In this document: piece by piece, positions 15,642 to 25,260 of the stretch
How positions within the stretch are numbered: position 1 is the stretch's first letter
Layout of the letters: every line of letters begins with the position of its first letter
Assembly: GCF_000716605.1 (NCBI RefSeq)
Contig: NZ_JNXE01000036.1
Coordinates: 1-64,000 of the forward strand
DNA: 64,000 nt
From: Streptomyces sp. NRRL F-525
Lineage (GTDB): Bacteria; Actinomycetota; Actinomycetes; Streptomycetales; Streptomycetaceae
Reading direction: 5' to 3'
Made by a program: the position numbers and the translations under genes
Notes under the pieces: generated by a model
The model's input: only the letters and a program-made list of their open reading frames with translations
Databases searched by the model: none
Told to the model about the DNA's origin: nothing

Positions 15642-17675
15642 ATGTCCCGCGAGTTCCCCATCGGCCTCACACCCCCCGACTGGCTGGTGAGGAACCTCCA
15701 ACCCCAGCAGGCTCCCCTCAACTGGCCGGCCATCGCCCGCGCCGCCATCGCGATGGCCCTCCCCTTCACGATCGGCCTGGCCGTCGGACAACCGGCCTAC
15801 GGCGCCCTCGCCTCCATGGGCGCCCTCTCCGGCGTGATCGGCGACACCGCCGACGCGTACCGCATGCGCATCCTCAACATCGCGATCCCCCAGCTCTTCG
15901 GCGCGATCGGCGTCACGCTCGGCTCCGCGGTGTACGGGCACGGCTGGTACGCGGTCGCCGCGCTCACCGGCATCGCGCTCGTCTCCGGGATGATCTCGAC
16001 GATCGGCGCGGTGGCCTCCGTATCGGGCCTGCTGCTGCTCCTCAACTCGGTGATCGGCGCGGGACTTCCGCTCCCCGGCGCGTGGTGGCTGGCCCCCGCC
16101 CTGATGTCCGGCGGCGGCCTCCTGGTGCTCCTCCTGGCCCTGCTGGCCTGGCCGTTGCGTTCGGGAGTCCCGGAGCGATCGGCGGTGGCGAACACCTACC
16201 GCACGGTCGCCGACCTCCTCGCGACCTGCGGCGACGACCCCACGGCCGGCTACGACGCGGCCCGCCGGGCGGTCACCCAGTCCCTGAACCAGTCGTACGA
16301 CCTCGTCCTCGCCCGCCGAGCCCGCCACCACGGCCGCAGCCCCGAACTCACCCGCCTGCTGGCCCAGTTGAACGCCATCACCCCGGTGGTGGAGGCGGCC
16401 CCCGCGGTCCACCAGTCGGGCCGGCCCCTCCCACCCCAGATCCGCGAGGCGGTCCGCCACCTGGCCCACGCCGTGGAGACGGGCTACACGGGCCCGATAG
16501 CCCTCGCCCTCCCCACCCCCACCGGCGAGACGACCCGCGCGGTCGACCACGCCCTGCGCCACGCGGCCGAGGTCGTCACGGCCCCGGACGTGGACCCGAG
16601 GGGCATCGACGACCGCCTGGGCCGCCCGGCCGCGCTGCGCATCCGCACGGCGAGGGCGGCGCGGAATGTCCTGCTGTCGTCGGGCTCCTGGCGCTACGGC
16701 CTGCGCCTGGCGGTCTGCATCGGCCTGGCGCAGATCCTGGTCTCGACCGTGCCGGTCGCGCGCTCGTACTGGGTGGCCCTGACCATCACCTTCGTCATGA
16801 AGCCCGACTTCGGTTCGGTGTTCTCCCGGGCGCTGTTGCGCGCGCTCGGCACGGTGGCGGGGCTGGTGATCGCGGCGGCGGTGCTGTCGGTGGTGCCGAG
16901 GGGTTGGTGGGAGGTCCTGGTCCTGCTCGTCCTTGCCCCCTTGATCCCGGCCCTCACCCCGCGCGGCTACGGCTATCAGACGATGGCGATCACCCCGGTG
17001 ATCCTGCTCCTCTCCGACGTCCTGAACCACCAGGGCACGGCCCTGCTGCTGCCCCGGCTGGTGGACTCGCTGATCGGCTGCGGGATCGCGCTGGTGGCCG
17101 GTTATCTCCTCTGGCCGGAGAGCTGGCACACGCGGGTGGGAGACCGGTTGGCGGAGGCGGTGGCGGACACGGCGGCGTATGTGGAGTCGGCGTTCGGCAC
17201 GGCGGAAGGTTCTGTCGGTGTTACGGGGTCGGAGGTGGGCAAGTCGGAAGGTCCCGTGGTGGGGGCGGGGGTAAATCCGGGGGTGGAGGCGGGGGTGGAC
17301 CCGGCGGCCCGTGCCCGTATGCGCCGCCGTCTCTACCGCGATCTGTCCGTCATCCGTACGGAGTTCCAGCGCGCGCTCACCGAACCCCCGCCCACCGGCC
17401 GCCTGGCCGCCGGCTGGCTCCCGCTGGTCGTGGCCGTGGAGCGGATCGTCGACGCGACGACGGCGGCGAGGGTACGGGTGAAGCACGGAGCACCGGCGCC
17501 GTCAGCGGCCGAGGTGACCCAAGTGGCCCGCCAGCTCAGGGAGTTGTCGGAGGGCGTACGGGAGTCGGAGGTGCTGGTGGAGGTCCGTACGGATCTGACG
17601 GGGCCGGCGGAGAGTGTGCTGGAGCCGTTGCGGCAGGAGGTGGCGGCGGCACGGACGATCGCTTCGCCGCACTGA
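15642..17675 (+). CDS. FUSC-family membrane protein
   Basis: 677 residues with two hydrophobic domains of about five to six helices each. They are separated and followed by cytosolic segments, as in aromatic-acid exporter / fusaric-acid-resistance (FUSC, YccS/AaeB-like) proteins. The second domain contains the conserved region RSYWVALTITFVMKPDFGSVFSRAL. The C-terminal region has a Gly/Val-rich low-complexity insert (around GVNPGVEAGVD). Likely a proton-driven exporter or envelope protein; substrate unknown. ATG at 15642 lies 26 bp after the EEP gene. Confidence 0.82.
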   Translation: MSREFPIGLTPPDWLVRNLQPQQAPLNWPAIARAAIAMALPFTIGLAVGQPAYGALASMGALSGVIGDTADAYRMRILNIAIPQLFGAIGVTLGSAVYGHGWYAVAALTGIALVSGMISTIGAVASVSGLLLLLNSVIGAGLPLPGAWWLAPALMSGGGLLVLLLALLAWPLRSGVPERSAVANTYRTVADLLATCGDDPTAGYDAARRAVTQSLNQSYDLVLARRARHHGRSPELTRLLAQLNAITPVVEAAPAVHQSGRPLPPQIREAVRHLAHAVETGYTGPIALALPTPTGETTRAVDHALRHAAEVVTAPDVDPRGIDDRLGRPAALRIRTARAARNVLLSSGSWRYGLRLAVCIGLAQILVSTVPVARSYWVALTITFVMKPDFGSVFSRALLRALGTVAGLVIAAAVLSVVPRGWWEVLVLLVLAPLIPALTPRGYGYQTMAITPVILLLSDVLNHQGTALLLPRLVDSLIGCGIALVAGYLLWPESWHTRVGDRLAEAVADTAAYVESAFGTAEGSVGVTGSEVGKSEGPVVGAGVNPGVEAGVDPAARARMRRRLYRDLSVIRTEFQRALTEPPPTGRLAAGWLPLVVAVERIVDATTAARVRVKHGAPAPSAAEVTQVARQLRELSEGVRESEVLVEVRTDLTGPAESVLEPLRQEVAAARTIASPH

Positions 17676-17904
17676 GATCACGTCGCGGCGTCACTGTGGT
17701 CACGGTGTTTCGCGGGCCGGGCGTGCGTCCGCCAGGAACAGGCAGGTGAACGGGCGAGCGAAGTGGTGGCTGAAACAGGGGGTGTTGACGAGACGCGCCT
17801 CACGCGCCTCGCCCATGCCTAAGATCGCCATCCGGGGCCGCTAACCTTACGTGTCCGTCCTGGCCAGGGATTGACGGCTTCAACTCACGCGAAGGGTTGC
17901 GCAC

Positions 17905-19737
17905 ATGGGCATTCTCACTCTCCTGCGGAATGCATTCGGCAGGTCACGCAAGGAGCGTGCCGCCGAAGCAGAGGGTGCGGAACGCACTCCTTCGCAAGAG
18001 CAGCCGACCGCGGTGGCGGTGGAACCGGACGCCAAGGTCCCGTCCCCCTCCACAGAACCCGACCTCACCTCGACCCCGAAGCCGTCACCGGCGGCGACGG
18101 CCACGGCCACGGTTCCGGAGCCCCGTCCGTCCTCTACGCTGGAGGACGACGAGCACGAGCTGGTGGCACTGGCCTTCGACAACGTGTCCGTGCCGAAGCC
18201 TGCGACGTCGGTGGAGGGGGTGGAGGGTAGCGGGGCTGCGGCTGAGGGGGAGCCGGCGGTTACGACGACGGCTGAGGCTGTTGCCGAGCCGACCTCCGAG
18301 GTGGTTGCCGAGCCGGTGACCGAGGTAACTGCTGAGCCGGTGACCGAGGTTGTAGTTGAGCCTGCGGCTGAGGCTGTTGCTGAGCCTGTGATCGAGGTTG
18401 TGGTTGAGCCCGCGGCTGAGGCTGTCGCTGAGCCTGTGGCCGAGGACGTGGTTGAGCCGGCGAGTGAAGCTGTTGCCGAGCCGGTTGTTGAGGCGGAGCC
18501 AGTTGTCGAGGCGAAGGTAGAAGCCGAGCCTGCGGTTGTTGTGACGCCGGAGGCTGAGGCTGAGCCGGTCGCGGAAGCTCAGCCGGTTGCCGAGGCTGAG
18601 GAGGCGGAAGTCGCGCCCGTGGCTGAGGTGACTCCGGAGGCGGAAGCTGAGCCGGTTGTTGAGGTAACGCCGGAGGCGGAAGCGGAGGCCAAGCCGGTCG
18701 CCGAGACCGAGGCAGAAGCCGAGCCTGTGGCTGCGGTGACGCCGGAGGCCGAGGCCGAGCCCGAGGTGGAGCCGGTCGCCGAGGTCACGCCGGAAGCGGA
18801 AGCCGAGCCTGTCGTAGACACCGCCCCCGAGGCAGAGCCGACCGTCGAGGTGGCTGAGCCGGTAGTCGATGAGGTGGCCAAGCCCGTCGCAGCCGACGCC
18901 ACCGCCCCCGAAACCGTCGCGGAACCGGTGGCAGAACCTGTTGCCGAGCCCGCAGCGGAGCCGGTCGCCGCGGACGCGGACGCAGCCGTGCCCACCCCCC
19001 TGGCCGCGGCCGCCGACGGCGAGGACGCCCCACAGGGGCCACCCGCACCCGACGACGAGAGCGTCACGGGCGGTGCGGGTGGGGAAACCATCGGGGCCGA
19101 GGGCGTAGCCGAGGCCGTAGGGGCCGGTTCCGCCGCACTCGCGATCGCCAAGGCCAACCTCACCGGTACCCGAGCGAAGCTCTACCTCGTCCTGGACCGC
19201 TCCGCGAGCATGCGCCCGTACTACAAGGACGGTTCCGCCCAGGCCCTCGCCGACCAGACCCTCGCCCTGGCGACCCACCTGGACCCGGACCCCACCCCCA
19301 ACGTCCACGTCATCTTCTTCTCCACCGAAGTCGACGGCACGACAGACCTCACCCCCACCTCCCCCGAGAACGCGATCGACAAGGCCCACGCCGGCCTCGG
19401 CCGCATGGGCCGCACCAGCTACCACGCCGCCGTAGAAGCCGTACTCACGCACTACGACAAGAACGCCACCCCCGGCACCCCCGCCCTCGTCGTCTTCCAG
19501 ACGGACGGCGCCCCGGACGCGAAGACCCCGGCCACCCAGTCCCTCACGGACGCCGCGAAGTCCCACGCCTCCGTGTTCTTCTCGTTCGTCGCGTTCGGCG
19601 ACCACGACAACAAGGCCTTCGACTACCTCCGCAAGCTGAAGACCGACAACACGGCCTTCTTCCACGCGGGCCCGACCCCCCTGGAGCTCACGGACGCGGA
19701 GCTCTACGACGGCGTACTGATCGACTGGCGCCCGTAA
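17905..19737 (+). CDS. vWA-domain protein with long Ala/Glu/Pro/Val repeat
   Basis: 610 residues. A short basic N-terminus leads into a ~270-residue repetitive region with units like EAVAEPV and [12 protein letters not shown]-terminal von Willebrand A domain follows, related to tellurium-resistance vWA (TerF-like) proteins. The MIDAS is intact: DRSAS (DxSxS) near residue 430, the Thr of GRTSYHAA and the Asp of FQTDGAPD. The acidic, Pro-rich spacer probably makes an extended tether. The GAAGGG leader is ~9 nt before the ATG. A terminator follows. Function beyond metal-dependent protein binding is not evident. Confidence 0.8.
   Translation: MGILTLLRNAFGRSRKERAAEAEGAERTPSQEQPTAVAVEPDAKVPSPSTEPDLTSTPKPSPAATATATVPEPRPSSTLEDDEHELVALAFDNVSVPKPATSVEGVEGSGAAAEGEPAVTTTAEAVAEPTSEVVAEPVTEVTAEPVTEVVVEPAAEAVAEPVIEVVVEPAAEAVAEPVAEDVVEPASEAVAEPVVEAEPVVEAKVEAEPAVVVTPEAEAEPVAEAQPVAEAEEAEVAPVAEVTPEAEAEPVVEVTPEAEAEAKPVAETEAEAEPVAAVTPEAEAEPEVEPVAEVTPEAEAEPVVDTAPEAEPTVEVAEPVVDEVAKPVAADATAPETVAEPVAEPVAEPAAEPVAADADAAVPTPLAAAADGEDAPQGPPAPDDESVTGGAGGETIGAEGVAEAVGAGSAALAIAKANLTGTRAKLYLVLDRSASMRPYYKDGSAQALADQTLALATHLDPDPTPNVHVIFFSTEVDGTTDLTPTSPENAIDKAHAGLGRMGRTSYHAAVEAVLTHYDKNATPGTPALVVFQTDGAPDAKTPATQSLTDAAKSHASVFFSFVAFGDHDNKAFDYLRKLKTDNTAFFHAGPTPLELTDAELYDGVLIDWRP
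18277..18990 (+). repeat. In-frame degenerate minisatellite encoding [12 protein letters not shown] units
   Basis: About 700 bp of imperfect tandem repeats (GAGCCGGT, GCTGAGCC, GAGGTGACGCCGGAGGCG patterns) all keep the reading frame. The encoded units are about 6-12 residues long. Such tracts are prone to length change between strains. Confidence 0.75.
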
Positions 19738-19750
19738 CACCGAAACCTCT

Positions 19751-19794
19751 GTGCCGCCCGCTTCCCACCCCGTAAAACGGGAGGCGGGCGGCAC
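19751..19794 (+). terminator. Hairpin terminator after the vWA gene
   Basis: A 16-bp stem with one mismatch (GTGCCGCCCGCTTCCC / GGGAGGCGGGCGGCAC) and a 12-nt loop starts 14 bp after the vWA stop and upstream of metG. Confidence 0.75.
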
Positions 19795-19861
19795 ACCCGT
19801 GTCGGCTACGATTTCAAGGTTCGCAATAACAGCAACACACCGACCTGGGAGCAGCCCCCCG

Positions 19862-21586
19862 ATGGCTCGACACCTCATCACCAGCGCCCTTCCGTACATC
19901 AACGGGATCAAGCACCTGGGCAACATGGTGGGGTCCATGCTCCCGGCGGACGTGTACTCCCGCTACCTCCGCCAGCGCGGCCACGACGTCCTCTACATCT
20001 GCGCGACGGACGAACACGGCACCCCGGCGGAGCTGGCCGCGAAGGAGCAGGGCCTCCCCGTGGCCGAGTTCTGCGCGCAGGCGCACGACGCGCAGAAGGC
20101 GGTCTACGACGGCTTCGCGCTCGCCTTCGACTACTTCGGCCGCAGCTCCTCCCCCCAGAACAAGGAGATCACGCAGCACTTCGCCCGCCGCCTGAACGAG
20201 AACGGCTTCATCGAAGAGCGCGCGATCCGCCAGGTCTACTCGCCCGCCGACGGCCGCTTCCTCCCGGACCGCTACGTCGAGGGCACCTGCCCGCACTGCG
20301 GCTACGACAAGGCCCGCGGCGACCAGTGCGAGAACTGCACCCGCGTCCTGGACCCGACCGACCTGATCAACCCGCGCTCGGCGATCTCCGGCTCCACGGA
20401 CCTCGAGGTCCGCGAGACCAAGCACCTCTTCCTCCTCCAGTCGAAGCTCCAGCACGAGGTCGAGGAGTGGGTCGCGGCCCACGAGGAGGAGTGGCCGCAG
20501 CTCGCGTCCTCCATCGCCCGCAAGTGGCTGACCGAGGGCCTGCACGACCGCGCGATCACCCGCGACCTGGACTGGGGCATCCCGGTCCCCGCCGACACCT
20601 GGCCGGAGCTGGCGGCGGAGGGCAAGGTCTTCTACGTCTGGTTCGACGCCCCGATCGAGTACATCGGCGCGACGAAGGAATGGTCGGACCAGGACCCGGA
20701 GAACCGCGACTGGAAGTCCTGGTGGTACGAGTCCGACCAGGGCGAGAACCCCGTCCGCTACACGGAGTTCATGGCCAAGGACAACGTCCCGTTCCACACG
20801 GTGATGTTCCCGGCCACGCAGCTCGGCGTACGCGAGCCGTGGAAGAAGGTCGACTACGTCAAGGCCTTCAACTGGCTGACGTACTACGGCGGCAAGTTCT
20901 CCACGTCCCAGAAGCGCGGCGTCTTCACCGACCAGGCCCTGGACATCCTCCCGGCGGACTACTGGCGCTACTTCCTCATCGCCAACGCCCCCGAGTCGGA
21001 CGACTCGTCGTTCACCTGGGAGCACTTCACCGCCACGGTGAACAAGGACCTGGCCGACACCCTCGGCAACTTCGTCAACCGCGTCCTCTCCTTCTCGAAG
21101 AAGCGCTTCGGCGACGAGGTCCCGGCGGGCGCGGCGGCGGGCGAGCCGGAGACGAAGCTGGGCGAGCAGATCGCCGACCTCCTGTCGGAGTACGAGACCC
21201 AGATGGAGTCCCTCCAGTTCCGCAAGGCCGCGGCGGCGCTCCGCGCCCTGTGGTCGGCGGGCAACTCCTACCTGGAGGAGAAGGCCCCCTGGCTGGAGAT
21301 CAAGACCGACCCGGAGGCCGCGGCCCTCACCCTCCGCACCGCGATGAACCTGATCCACCTCTACGCGGTGGTCTCGGAACCCTTCATCCCGTCCTCCTCG
21401 GCGGCCATGCGCGCGGCCTTCGCGCTCCCGGCCGACACGGCGACCTGGGTCTCGCCGGAAGAGGCGAAGTCCCTGACCACCGTCCCCGCGGGCACCCCCT
21501 TCACCGTCCCCCCGGTCCTCTTCGCGAAGCTCACGGACGAGGACCTGGAGACGTACAAGGAGCGCTTCGGCGGCGACCAGGCCTGA
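19862..21586 (+). CDS. metG: Methionyl-tRNA synthetase
   Basis: 574-residue class I synthetase that charges tRNA-Met. It contains the HIGH-type motif HLGN, a zinc knuckle [17 protein letters not shown] near residue 145, and the KMSKS-position motif KFSTSQKRG. The KFSTS form resembles archaeal-type MetRS rather than the E. coli KMSKS. An anticodon-binding domain ([12 protein letters not shown]) follows. There is no C-terminal EMAP/Trbp111 domain. The ATG at 19862 has GGGAG upstream. An unusually AT-rich stretch (TTCAAGGTTCGCAATAACAG) before the gene may contain its promoter. No T-box-like structure was recognised. Confidence 0.96.
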   Translation: MARHLITSALPYINGIKHLGNMVGSMLPADVYSRYLRQRGHDVLYICATDEHGTPAELAAKEQGLPVAEFCAQAHDAQKAVYDGFALAFDYFGRSSSPQNKEITQHFARRLNENGFIEERAIRQVYSPADGRFLPDRYVEGTCPHCGYDKARGDQCENCTRVLDPTDLINPRSAISGSTDLEVRETKHLFLLQSKLQHEVEEWVAAHEEEWPQLASSIARKWLTEGLHDRAITRDLDWGIPVPADTWPELAAEGKVFYVWFDAPIEYIGATKEWSDQDPENRDWKSWWYESDQGENPVRYTEFMAKDNVPFHTVMFPATQLGVREPWKKVDYVKAFNWLTYYGGKFSTSQKRGVFTDQALDILPADYWRYFLIANAPESDDSSFTWEHFTATVNKDLADTLGNFVNRVLSFSKKRFGDEVPAGAAAGEPETKLGEQIADLLSEYETQMESLQFRKAAAALRALWSAGNSYLEEKAPWLEIKTDPEAAALTLRTAMNLIHLYAVVSEPFIPSSSAAMRAAFALPADTATWVSPEEAKSLTTVPAGTPFTVPPVLFAKLTDEDLETYKERFGGDQA

Positions 21587-21605
21587 CCTGCCTGGTCGCG
21601 GCCCC

Positions 21606-22346
21606 TCACCCGAGCACGCTGAACGTCTCCTCCGCCCGATCTCGCCGCGCCGCCAACTCCCAGGCGGCGTCGGCGATTTCGTCGGGGTCCAGCGTCCGGT
21701 CGCCGACGTTCCCGAACCGCTCGGGGTCCGCGGTGATCAGCTGGTGGATGTCGCCCCGCTCGATGAGCCCGCCGATGCACAGGTTGCCGACGTAGATCTT
21801 CTGGTCGGCGAGCGCGGCGTTGAGCGTCAGGGCGTAGTTGCGCAGGCCGGCGGACGACACCGCGAGCGCGCCGAGCGTGGGCATCGGCACTACGGCACTG
21901 AGCCCGCCCGCGAACACCAGCGCGCCCCCGCCCCGCTCGACCATGCCGGGCAGCACCTTGTTCACCACGTCCACGGCCGGATACATCCAGCTCATCGCCT
22001 CCCGGACGTCGGCGGAGTCGGTCTCGGTGATCGACTTGGGGCGCGCGTCCAGGTCGAGGGCGCCCGGCCCGTAGTAGACGACGTCGATGTGCCCGTACCG
22101 CTCGGCGACGGCGTCGAGAACCGACCCGAGCTGCTCGCCGTCGCGCACATCGGCGACGTGGGAGACGGCCTCGACACCCGCGGCGGCCAGCGACGCGACG
22201 TAACCGGCGTGCCGGGTGTCGCTGCGGGACACCAGCGCCACCGCGTACCCCTCGCGGCCGAAGCGGTGGGCGATGGACATACCGAGGCCGGGGCCGACCC
22301 CGATGACGACGGCGACCTTGGTTTCTTCCGATGCGGAGGGGGACAT
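21606..22346 (-). CDS. SDR-family protein lacking the usual Tyr/Lys
   Basis: 246 residues with a Rossmann motif GVGPGLG and general SDR organisation (DVRDGEQLGSVLDAV, YYGPGALDLD, LVFAGGLSAV). At the place expected for the catalytic YxxxK the sequence reads GALAVSSAGLRNYALTLN, so the canonical Tyr and Lys appear absent. It may be a pseudo-enzyme, an NAD(P)-binding sensor or an atypical oxidoreductase. It is divergent from a TetR gene across a region rich in palindromes. The stop lies 19 bp from metG's stop on the other strand. Confidence 0.82.
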   Translation of the reverse strand: MSPSASEETKVAVVIGVGPGLGMSIAHRFGREGYAVALVSRSDTRHAGYVASLAAAGVEAVSHVADVRDGEQLGSVLDAVAERYGHIDVVYYGPGALDLDARPKSITETDSADVREAMSWMYPAVDVVNKVLPGMVERGGGALVFAGGLSAVVPMPTLGALAVSSAGLRNYALTLNAALADQKIYVGNLCIGGLIERGDIHQLITADPERFGNVGDRTLDPDEIADAAWELAARRDRAEETFSVLG

Positions 22347-22394
22347 GACGGTGCCCTTCGGGTCGGGTTCAGGTTCGGGTGCACGTGCCGGTGA

Positions 22395-22473
22395 ATAACT
22401 TGAGGGTTATCTCAACTTCACCTCTCCCGACCGTAGCACGGAACATGAGGGCAGCCTCAGGTTCCGTGCTACG
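22395..22473. promoter_or_regulatory. Nested palindromic operator, SDR/TetR intergenic region
   Basis: Inverted repeat CGTAGCACGGAAC (22432-22444) / GTTCCGTGCTACG (22461-22473) is perfect over 13 bp and encloses a second one, TGAGG-GCAG-CCTCA. About 20 bp further out lie ATAAC-N6-GTTAT (22395-22410) and the overlapping TTGAG-N6-CTCAA (22400-22415). Placement between the divergent SDR and TetR genes suggests one or two operator types. Confidence 0.7.
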
Positions 22474-22492
22474 GGTTCCGTATGATGAGGAC

Positions 22493-23152
22493 ATGCACGA
22501 GCCCGCGCCCGCCCCTACGGCCTCCACCCCCAAGCCCCTACGGGCCGACGCCGCGCGCAACCGGGCCAAACTCCTCGCCGCCGCAACGGAGTTGTTCGGC
22601 TCGCGCGGTCTGGACGCGCCGCTGGAGGAGATCGCCCGGCGGGCCGGGGTCAGCATCGGCACGCTGTACAACCACTTCCCGAACCGGGAGGCGTTCTGGG
22701 AGGCGATCTTCCCGGCGCGGCTGGCGGCGTTGGAGCAGCTCACCGAGACGGCGCTGGCGGCCCCGGACGCCTGGGACGGTTTCGTCGCGTACCTGGAGGG
22801 GCTGTTCGCGCTCCAGGCCGAGGACCACGGCCTCAACGACGCGCTGGCGCAACGGTTCCGGGCGGCGGGGGAGGTCGAACAGGCCTGCAACCGCGGGTTC
22901 CAACACGCCGAGCTGATCATCCAACGGGCCCGGGACAGCGGGCAGTTGCGCCCCGATTTCGAACCGCAGGATCTCGTCACGCTGATCTGGGCGATGTCCC
23001 AGGTGATCCGGGAGTCGATGGAGTCGGCGCCCGACACCTGGCGCCGTTGCCTGGCGTTCTTCCTGGACGGTCTGCGGGCCGGCGCCGCCCATCCGATCGG
23101 GGTCCCGCCCCTGACCGAGGGCCAACTCGCCGCGTCCATGCGGTCTCGCTGA
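22493..23152 (+). CDS. TetR-family transcriptional regulator
   Basis: 219 residues with a standard TetR helix-turn-helix (LEEIARRAGVSIGTLYNHFPNREAFWEAI) and a variable helical C-terminus. The ATG at 22493 follows GATGAGGA. It is divergent from the SDR gene, and the 42-bp palindrome ends 20 bp before the start codon, consistent with autorepression. Ligand unknown. Confidence 0.87.
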   Translation: MHEPAPAPTASTPKPLRADAARNRAKLLAAATELFGSRGLDAPLEEIARRAGVSIGTLYNHFPNREAFWEAIFPARLAALEQLTETALAAPDAWDGFVAYLEGLFALQAEDHGLNDALAQRFRAAGEVEQACNRGFQHAELIIQRARDSGQLRPDFEPQDLVTLIWAMSQVIRESMESAPDTWRRCLAFFLDGLRAGAAHPIGVPPLTEGQLAASMRSR

Positions 23153-23198
23153 CCGACCCCGTCGCAGACGAGCCCGCGCCAACCCGTAAGGTGCCGCC

Positions 23199-23675
23199 AT
23201 GGCAGTCCCCGAGGTCATTCCGATCGCCTACGAGCCGAACCAACGCAGCGGCGCCGTCGGCCGCTACGCGGACGGCCAGTTCCTGGCGTCGGTCACCTAC
23301 GCGTTCCCCCAAGGCTTCCGTCCCGACGACGGCTGGGAAGAGCAGAAACGTCTCTACACGGTGCTCCACACCTTCGACGCCGCGGGCCGCTACCGCGACT
23401 CGGAGATCTGGTGCGCCGGCACCTGGGCACAGCAGCAGAGTGCCCCCGACGGCGACGGTTCGGTCCTCTCGCAGGCCCGCATCCACCTGGCGAAACTGCT
23501 CCGCGCCCTCCCCCGCCGCAGCTACACCGACATCGCGATCCGCCCGTTCCAACGCACCGTGGACGGCGTCCTGTTCGGCCTGCTGATCGAGGAGGACGAG
23601 GAGGGTACCTGGGCGGAGCTGTACCCGGACCGGCACTGCTTCGGCCCGCCGTGGGACGGCAGTTACGACAGCTGA
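23199..23675 (+). CDS. Conserved actinobacterial hypothetical protein
   Basis: 158 residues, soluble, no signal peptide or membrane segment. It has an acidic C-terminal part (LIEEDEEGTWAELYPDRHCFGPPWDG) and is rich in aromatic residues. No domain was recognised. The ATG at 23199 lies 46 bp after the TetR stop, and a terminator follows directly, so it could be co-transcribed with the TetR gene. Confidence 0.7.
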   Translation: MAVPEVIPIAYEPNQRSGAVGRYADGQFLASVTYAFPQGFRPDDGWEEQKRLYTVLHTFDAAGRYRDSEIWCAGTWAQQQSAPDGDGSVLSQARIHLAKLLRALPRRSYTDIAIRPFQRTVDGVLFGLLIEEDEEGTWAELYPDRHCFGPPWDGSYDS

Positions 23676-23712
23676 GCCCCAACTCCATCGCGCTATGAGG
23701 GAGTTGGGGCTC
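23674..23712. terminator. Hairpin terminator between convergent genes
   Basis: A 13-bp perfect stem (GAGCCCCAACTCC / GGAGTTGGGGCTC) with a 13-nt loop overlaps the stop region of the gene ending at 23675 and faces the pectate lyase end at 23738. Confidence 0.8.
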
Positions 23713-23737
23713 GGGTACGAACAGTGACCGGCGACCG

Positions 23738-25096
23738 CTAGGACAGGACGCCGGAACCCGTGGTCGTGGCGAGCTCCGTCGGCAGATTCTTGGCGGAGGT
23801 CTCCAGACCGGCCGTGAGGGTCGGCGTCCAGTTCACGGTGGTCTTCAGCTTCTTGGAGTTGGCGGCGTTGTAGGCGGCGACGAGGTCGGTGGCCGTGCCG
23901 TTGACGAGGTTGCCGCCACCGGCGATGGACCCGGTCCCGTCACCGCTGAACAGCTTGCCGACCTTCTGACTGGCGGGAATCTTCCAGTAGTTGTCCTCGG
24001 CGACGACCTGCGCCTTGGCACGCGAGTTGACGCTGTACTGGAGGACGTACCCGTTGAGGTTCGTGGTGTCGTAGAAGTTGTTGTAGATGTGAATCTGCCC
24101 GATCCGGGCCAGCGGCGCCCGCTGCACGATGCCCTTCCACACGTTGTGGTGGATGGAGACGCGCAGCTTGCCGACGCTGTCGGTGTCGCTGCTGCCGATG
24201 AGCATCGTCTTGTCGTGGTTGGTGAACTGGTTGCGCTCGACGGCCACCAGGTCCGATCCCTTGGTGATGTCGAGGTCGCCGTCATGGATCTGGTACTGGC
24301 GCCCGTAGTAGGTGGGGTCGGAGGTGTCGAGCCCCGGCGCGTCCGTGAACGTGTTGTGGTCGGCCCACACATGCGTGGCACCGCGCAGGGTCACGGCGTC
24401 GTACTGCGAGTTCCAGTTTCCGCTGTCCCCGTCCGTCGGGTCCCACTGCGGGAAGCAGTCCTGGGTGGCGGCGAAGGTCAGGTTCCGCACGATGACGTTG
24501 TCCACGCTCTGTATCTGCAGCATCCCGCCGGTGATCCCGGCCTTGGTGCCGGGCACACCGACGACGGTGGTGTTGGCGGGCACCCGGAAGATGATGTTCT
24601 TCCCCTGCTTGGTCTGCGCGGCGGCCCGCGCCTTCTCCTGCGTACCGGAGGGCAGCTTGGAGGTGCCGTACGTGGCCGGGTCGAAGGCCTTGAGATACGC
24701 GGCCAGCGAATACCCGGTCCCGGAGGAGTAGTCGGCGCAGCTCAGCTTCTTCCCCGAGTCGTCGGTGTTGGCGTCGATGGTCCCCTTGATCTTGACGATC
24801 CGGGGGGTGGTGTCACTGGCGGACCCGAGCGCCTTCACGAGCTGCGCGCGCGTCGTGACAGTGAAGGTGTGCGCGGCATCGGCCTTCGCCCCACCGGTGG
24901 TACCGGTCCCGGACGACGCCCACCCGTCCTTCGCCGCGAGCGTCTGGTGGTACAGGTCGGCGGCGGTAGCGGTGGTACTGGCCGCGTTCGCGTTGAGCAC
25001 GAGGATGCCGGCGCCGATACCCGCGGCCGCCGCGGCGGCGGTGACGACGATCGTGCGGCGCTTGCGGAGTGAGCGGCGGTGGGAGGGGGTTGCCAC
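23738..25096 (-). CDS. Secreted pectate lyase, PL1 family
   Basis: 452 residues. A signal sequence with a twin-arginine-like basic N-terminus (RRSLRKRRTIVVTAAAAAAG) leads to a parallel beta-helix enzyme. Typical PL1 features are VDNVIVRNLTF, THVWADHNTFTD, HDGDLDITKGSDLVAVERNQF, the calcium/catalytic region LRVSIHHNVWKG and ARIGQIHIYNNFYD. It cleaves polygalacturonate by beta-elimination outside the cell. Two AAGTGTSACACTT palindromes lie 117-149 bp upstream of the start and could be its operator. Monocistronic. Confidence 0.9.
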   Translation of the reverse strand: MATPSHRRSLRKRRTIVVTAAAAAAGIGAGILVLNANAASTTATAADLYHQTLAAKDGWASSGTGTTGGAKADAAHTFTVTTRAQLVKALGSASDTTPRIVKIKGTIDANTDDSGKKLSCADYSSGTGYSLAAYLKAFDPATYGTSKLPSGTQEKARAAAQTKQGKNIIFRVPANTTVVGVPGTKAGITGGMLQIQSVDNVIVRNLTFAATQDCFPQWDPTDGDSGNWNSQYDAVTLRGATHVWADHNTFTDAPGLDTSDPTYYGRQYQIHDGDLDITKGSDLVAVERNQFTNHDKTMLIGSSDTDSVGKLRVSIHHNVWKGIVQRAPLARIGQIHIYNNFYDTTNLNGYVLQYSVNSRAKAQVVAEDNYWKIPASQKVGKLFSGDGTGSIAGGGNLVNGTATDLVAAYNAANSKKLKTTVNWTPTLTAGLETSAKNLPTELATTTGSGVLS

Positions 25097-25212
25097 GGGG
25101 GAGTCCTTAAGTGCGGTGTGCGGTAAGGGGGTTACGACTCCTCAGTGGCCGCGCGGATCAAGAAGGTTGCCGTGGCTGCGGAAAATCTCAGGATGGGGGG
25201 GGTGGGGCACGA

Positions 25213-25245
25213 AAGTGTGACACTCCGGGCTGAAGTGTCACACTT
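25213..25245. promoter_or_regulatory. Paired AAGTGTSACACTT palindromes, locus 1
   Basis: AAGTGTGACACTC (25213-25225) and AAGTGTCACACTT (25233-25245) have centres at 25219 and 25239, exactly 20 bp apart. They lie between the end of the DUF397 gene (25261) and the start of pectate lyase (25096), both on the minus strand. The same pair with the same spacing recurs at 44325-44357. Confidence 0.6.
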
Positions 25246-25260
25246 CGGGGAGGTACTGCT

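Noticed and set aside
15620..17486. Long minus-strand open frame across the FUSC gene
   Set aside because: Low-complexity Arg/Asp/Gly-rich translation with no domain, antisense to a gene with clear membrane topology.
17676..17904. Possible small gene (76-codon frame) between FUSC and vWA genes
   Set aside because: It starts inside the FUSC gene and its composition (Arg/Trp/His) is that of an out-of-frame reading; no leader or conserved pattern. I see only a possible promoter region here.
18277..18990. CRISPR-like repetitive appearance
   Set aside because: Repeats are degenerate, contiguous and in frame; there are no spacers and no cas genes.
19738..19861. T-box or other riboswitch before metG
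   Set aside because: Only a terminator hairpin of the previous gene is visible; no T-box core sequence found, and actinobacterial T-boxes are typically linked to ileS.
18085..19938. 617-codon minus-strand frame opposite the vWA gene
   Set aside because: Its Leu/Arg/Gly repeats are the mirror image of the AEPV repeat; no start signal or domain.
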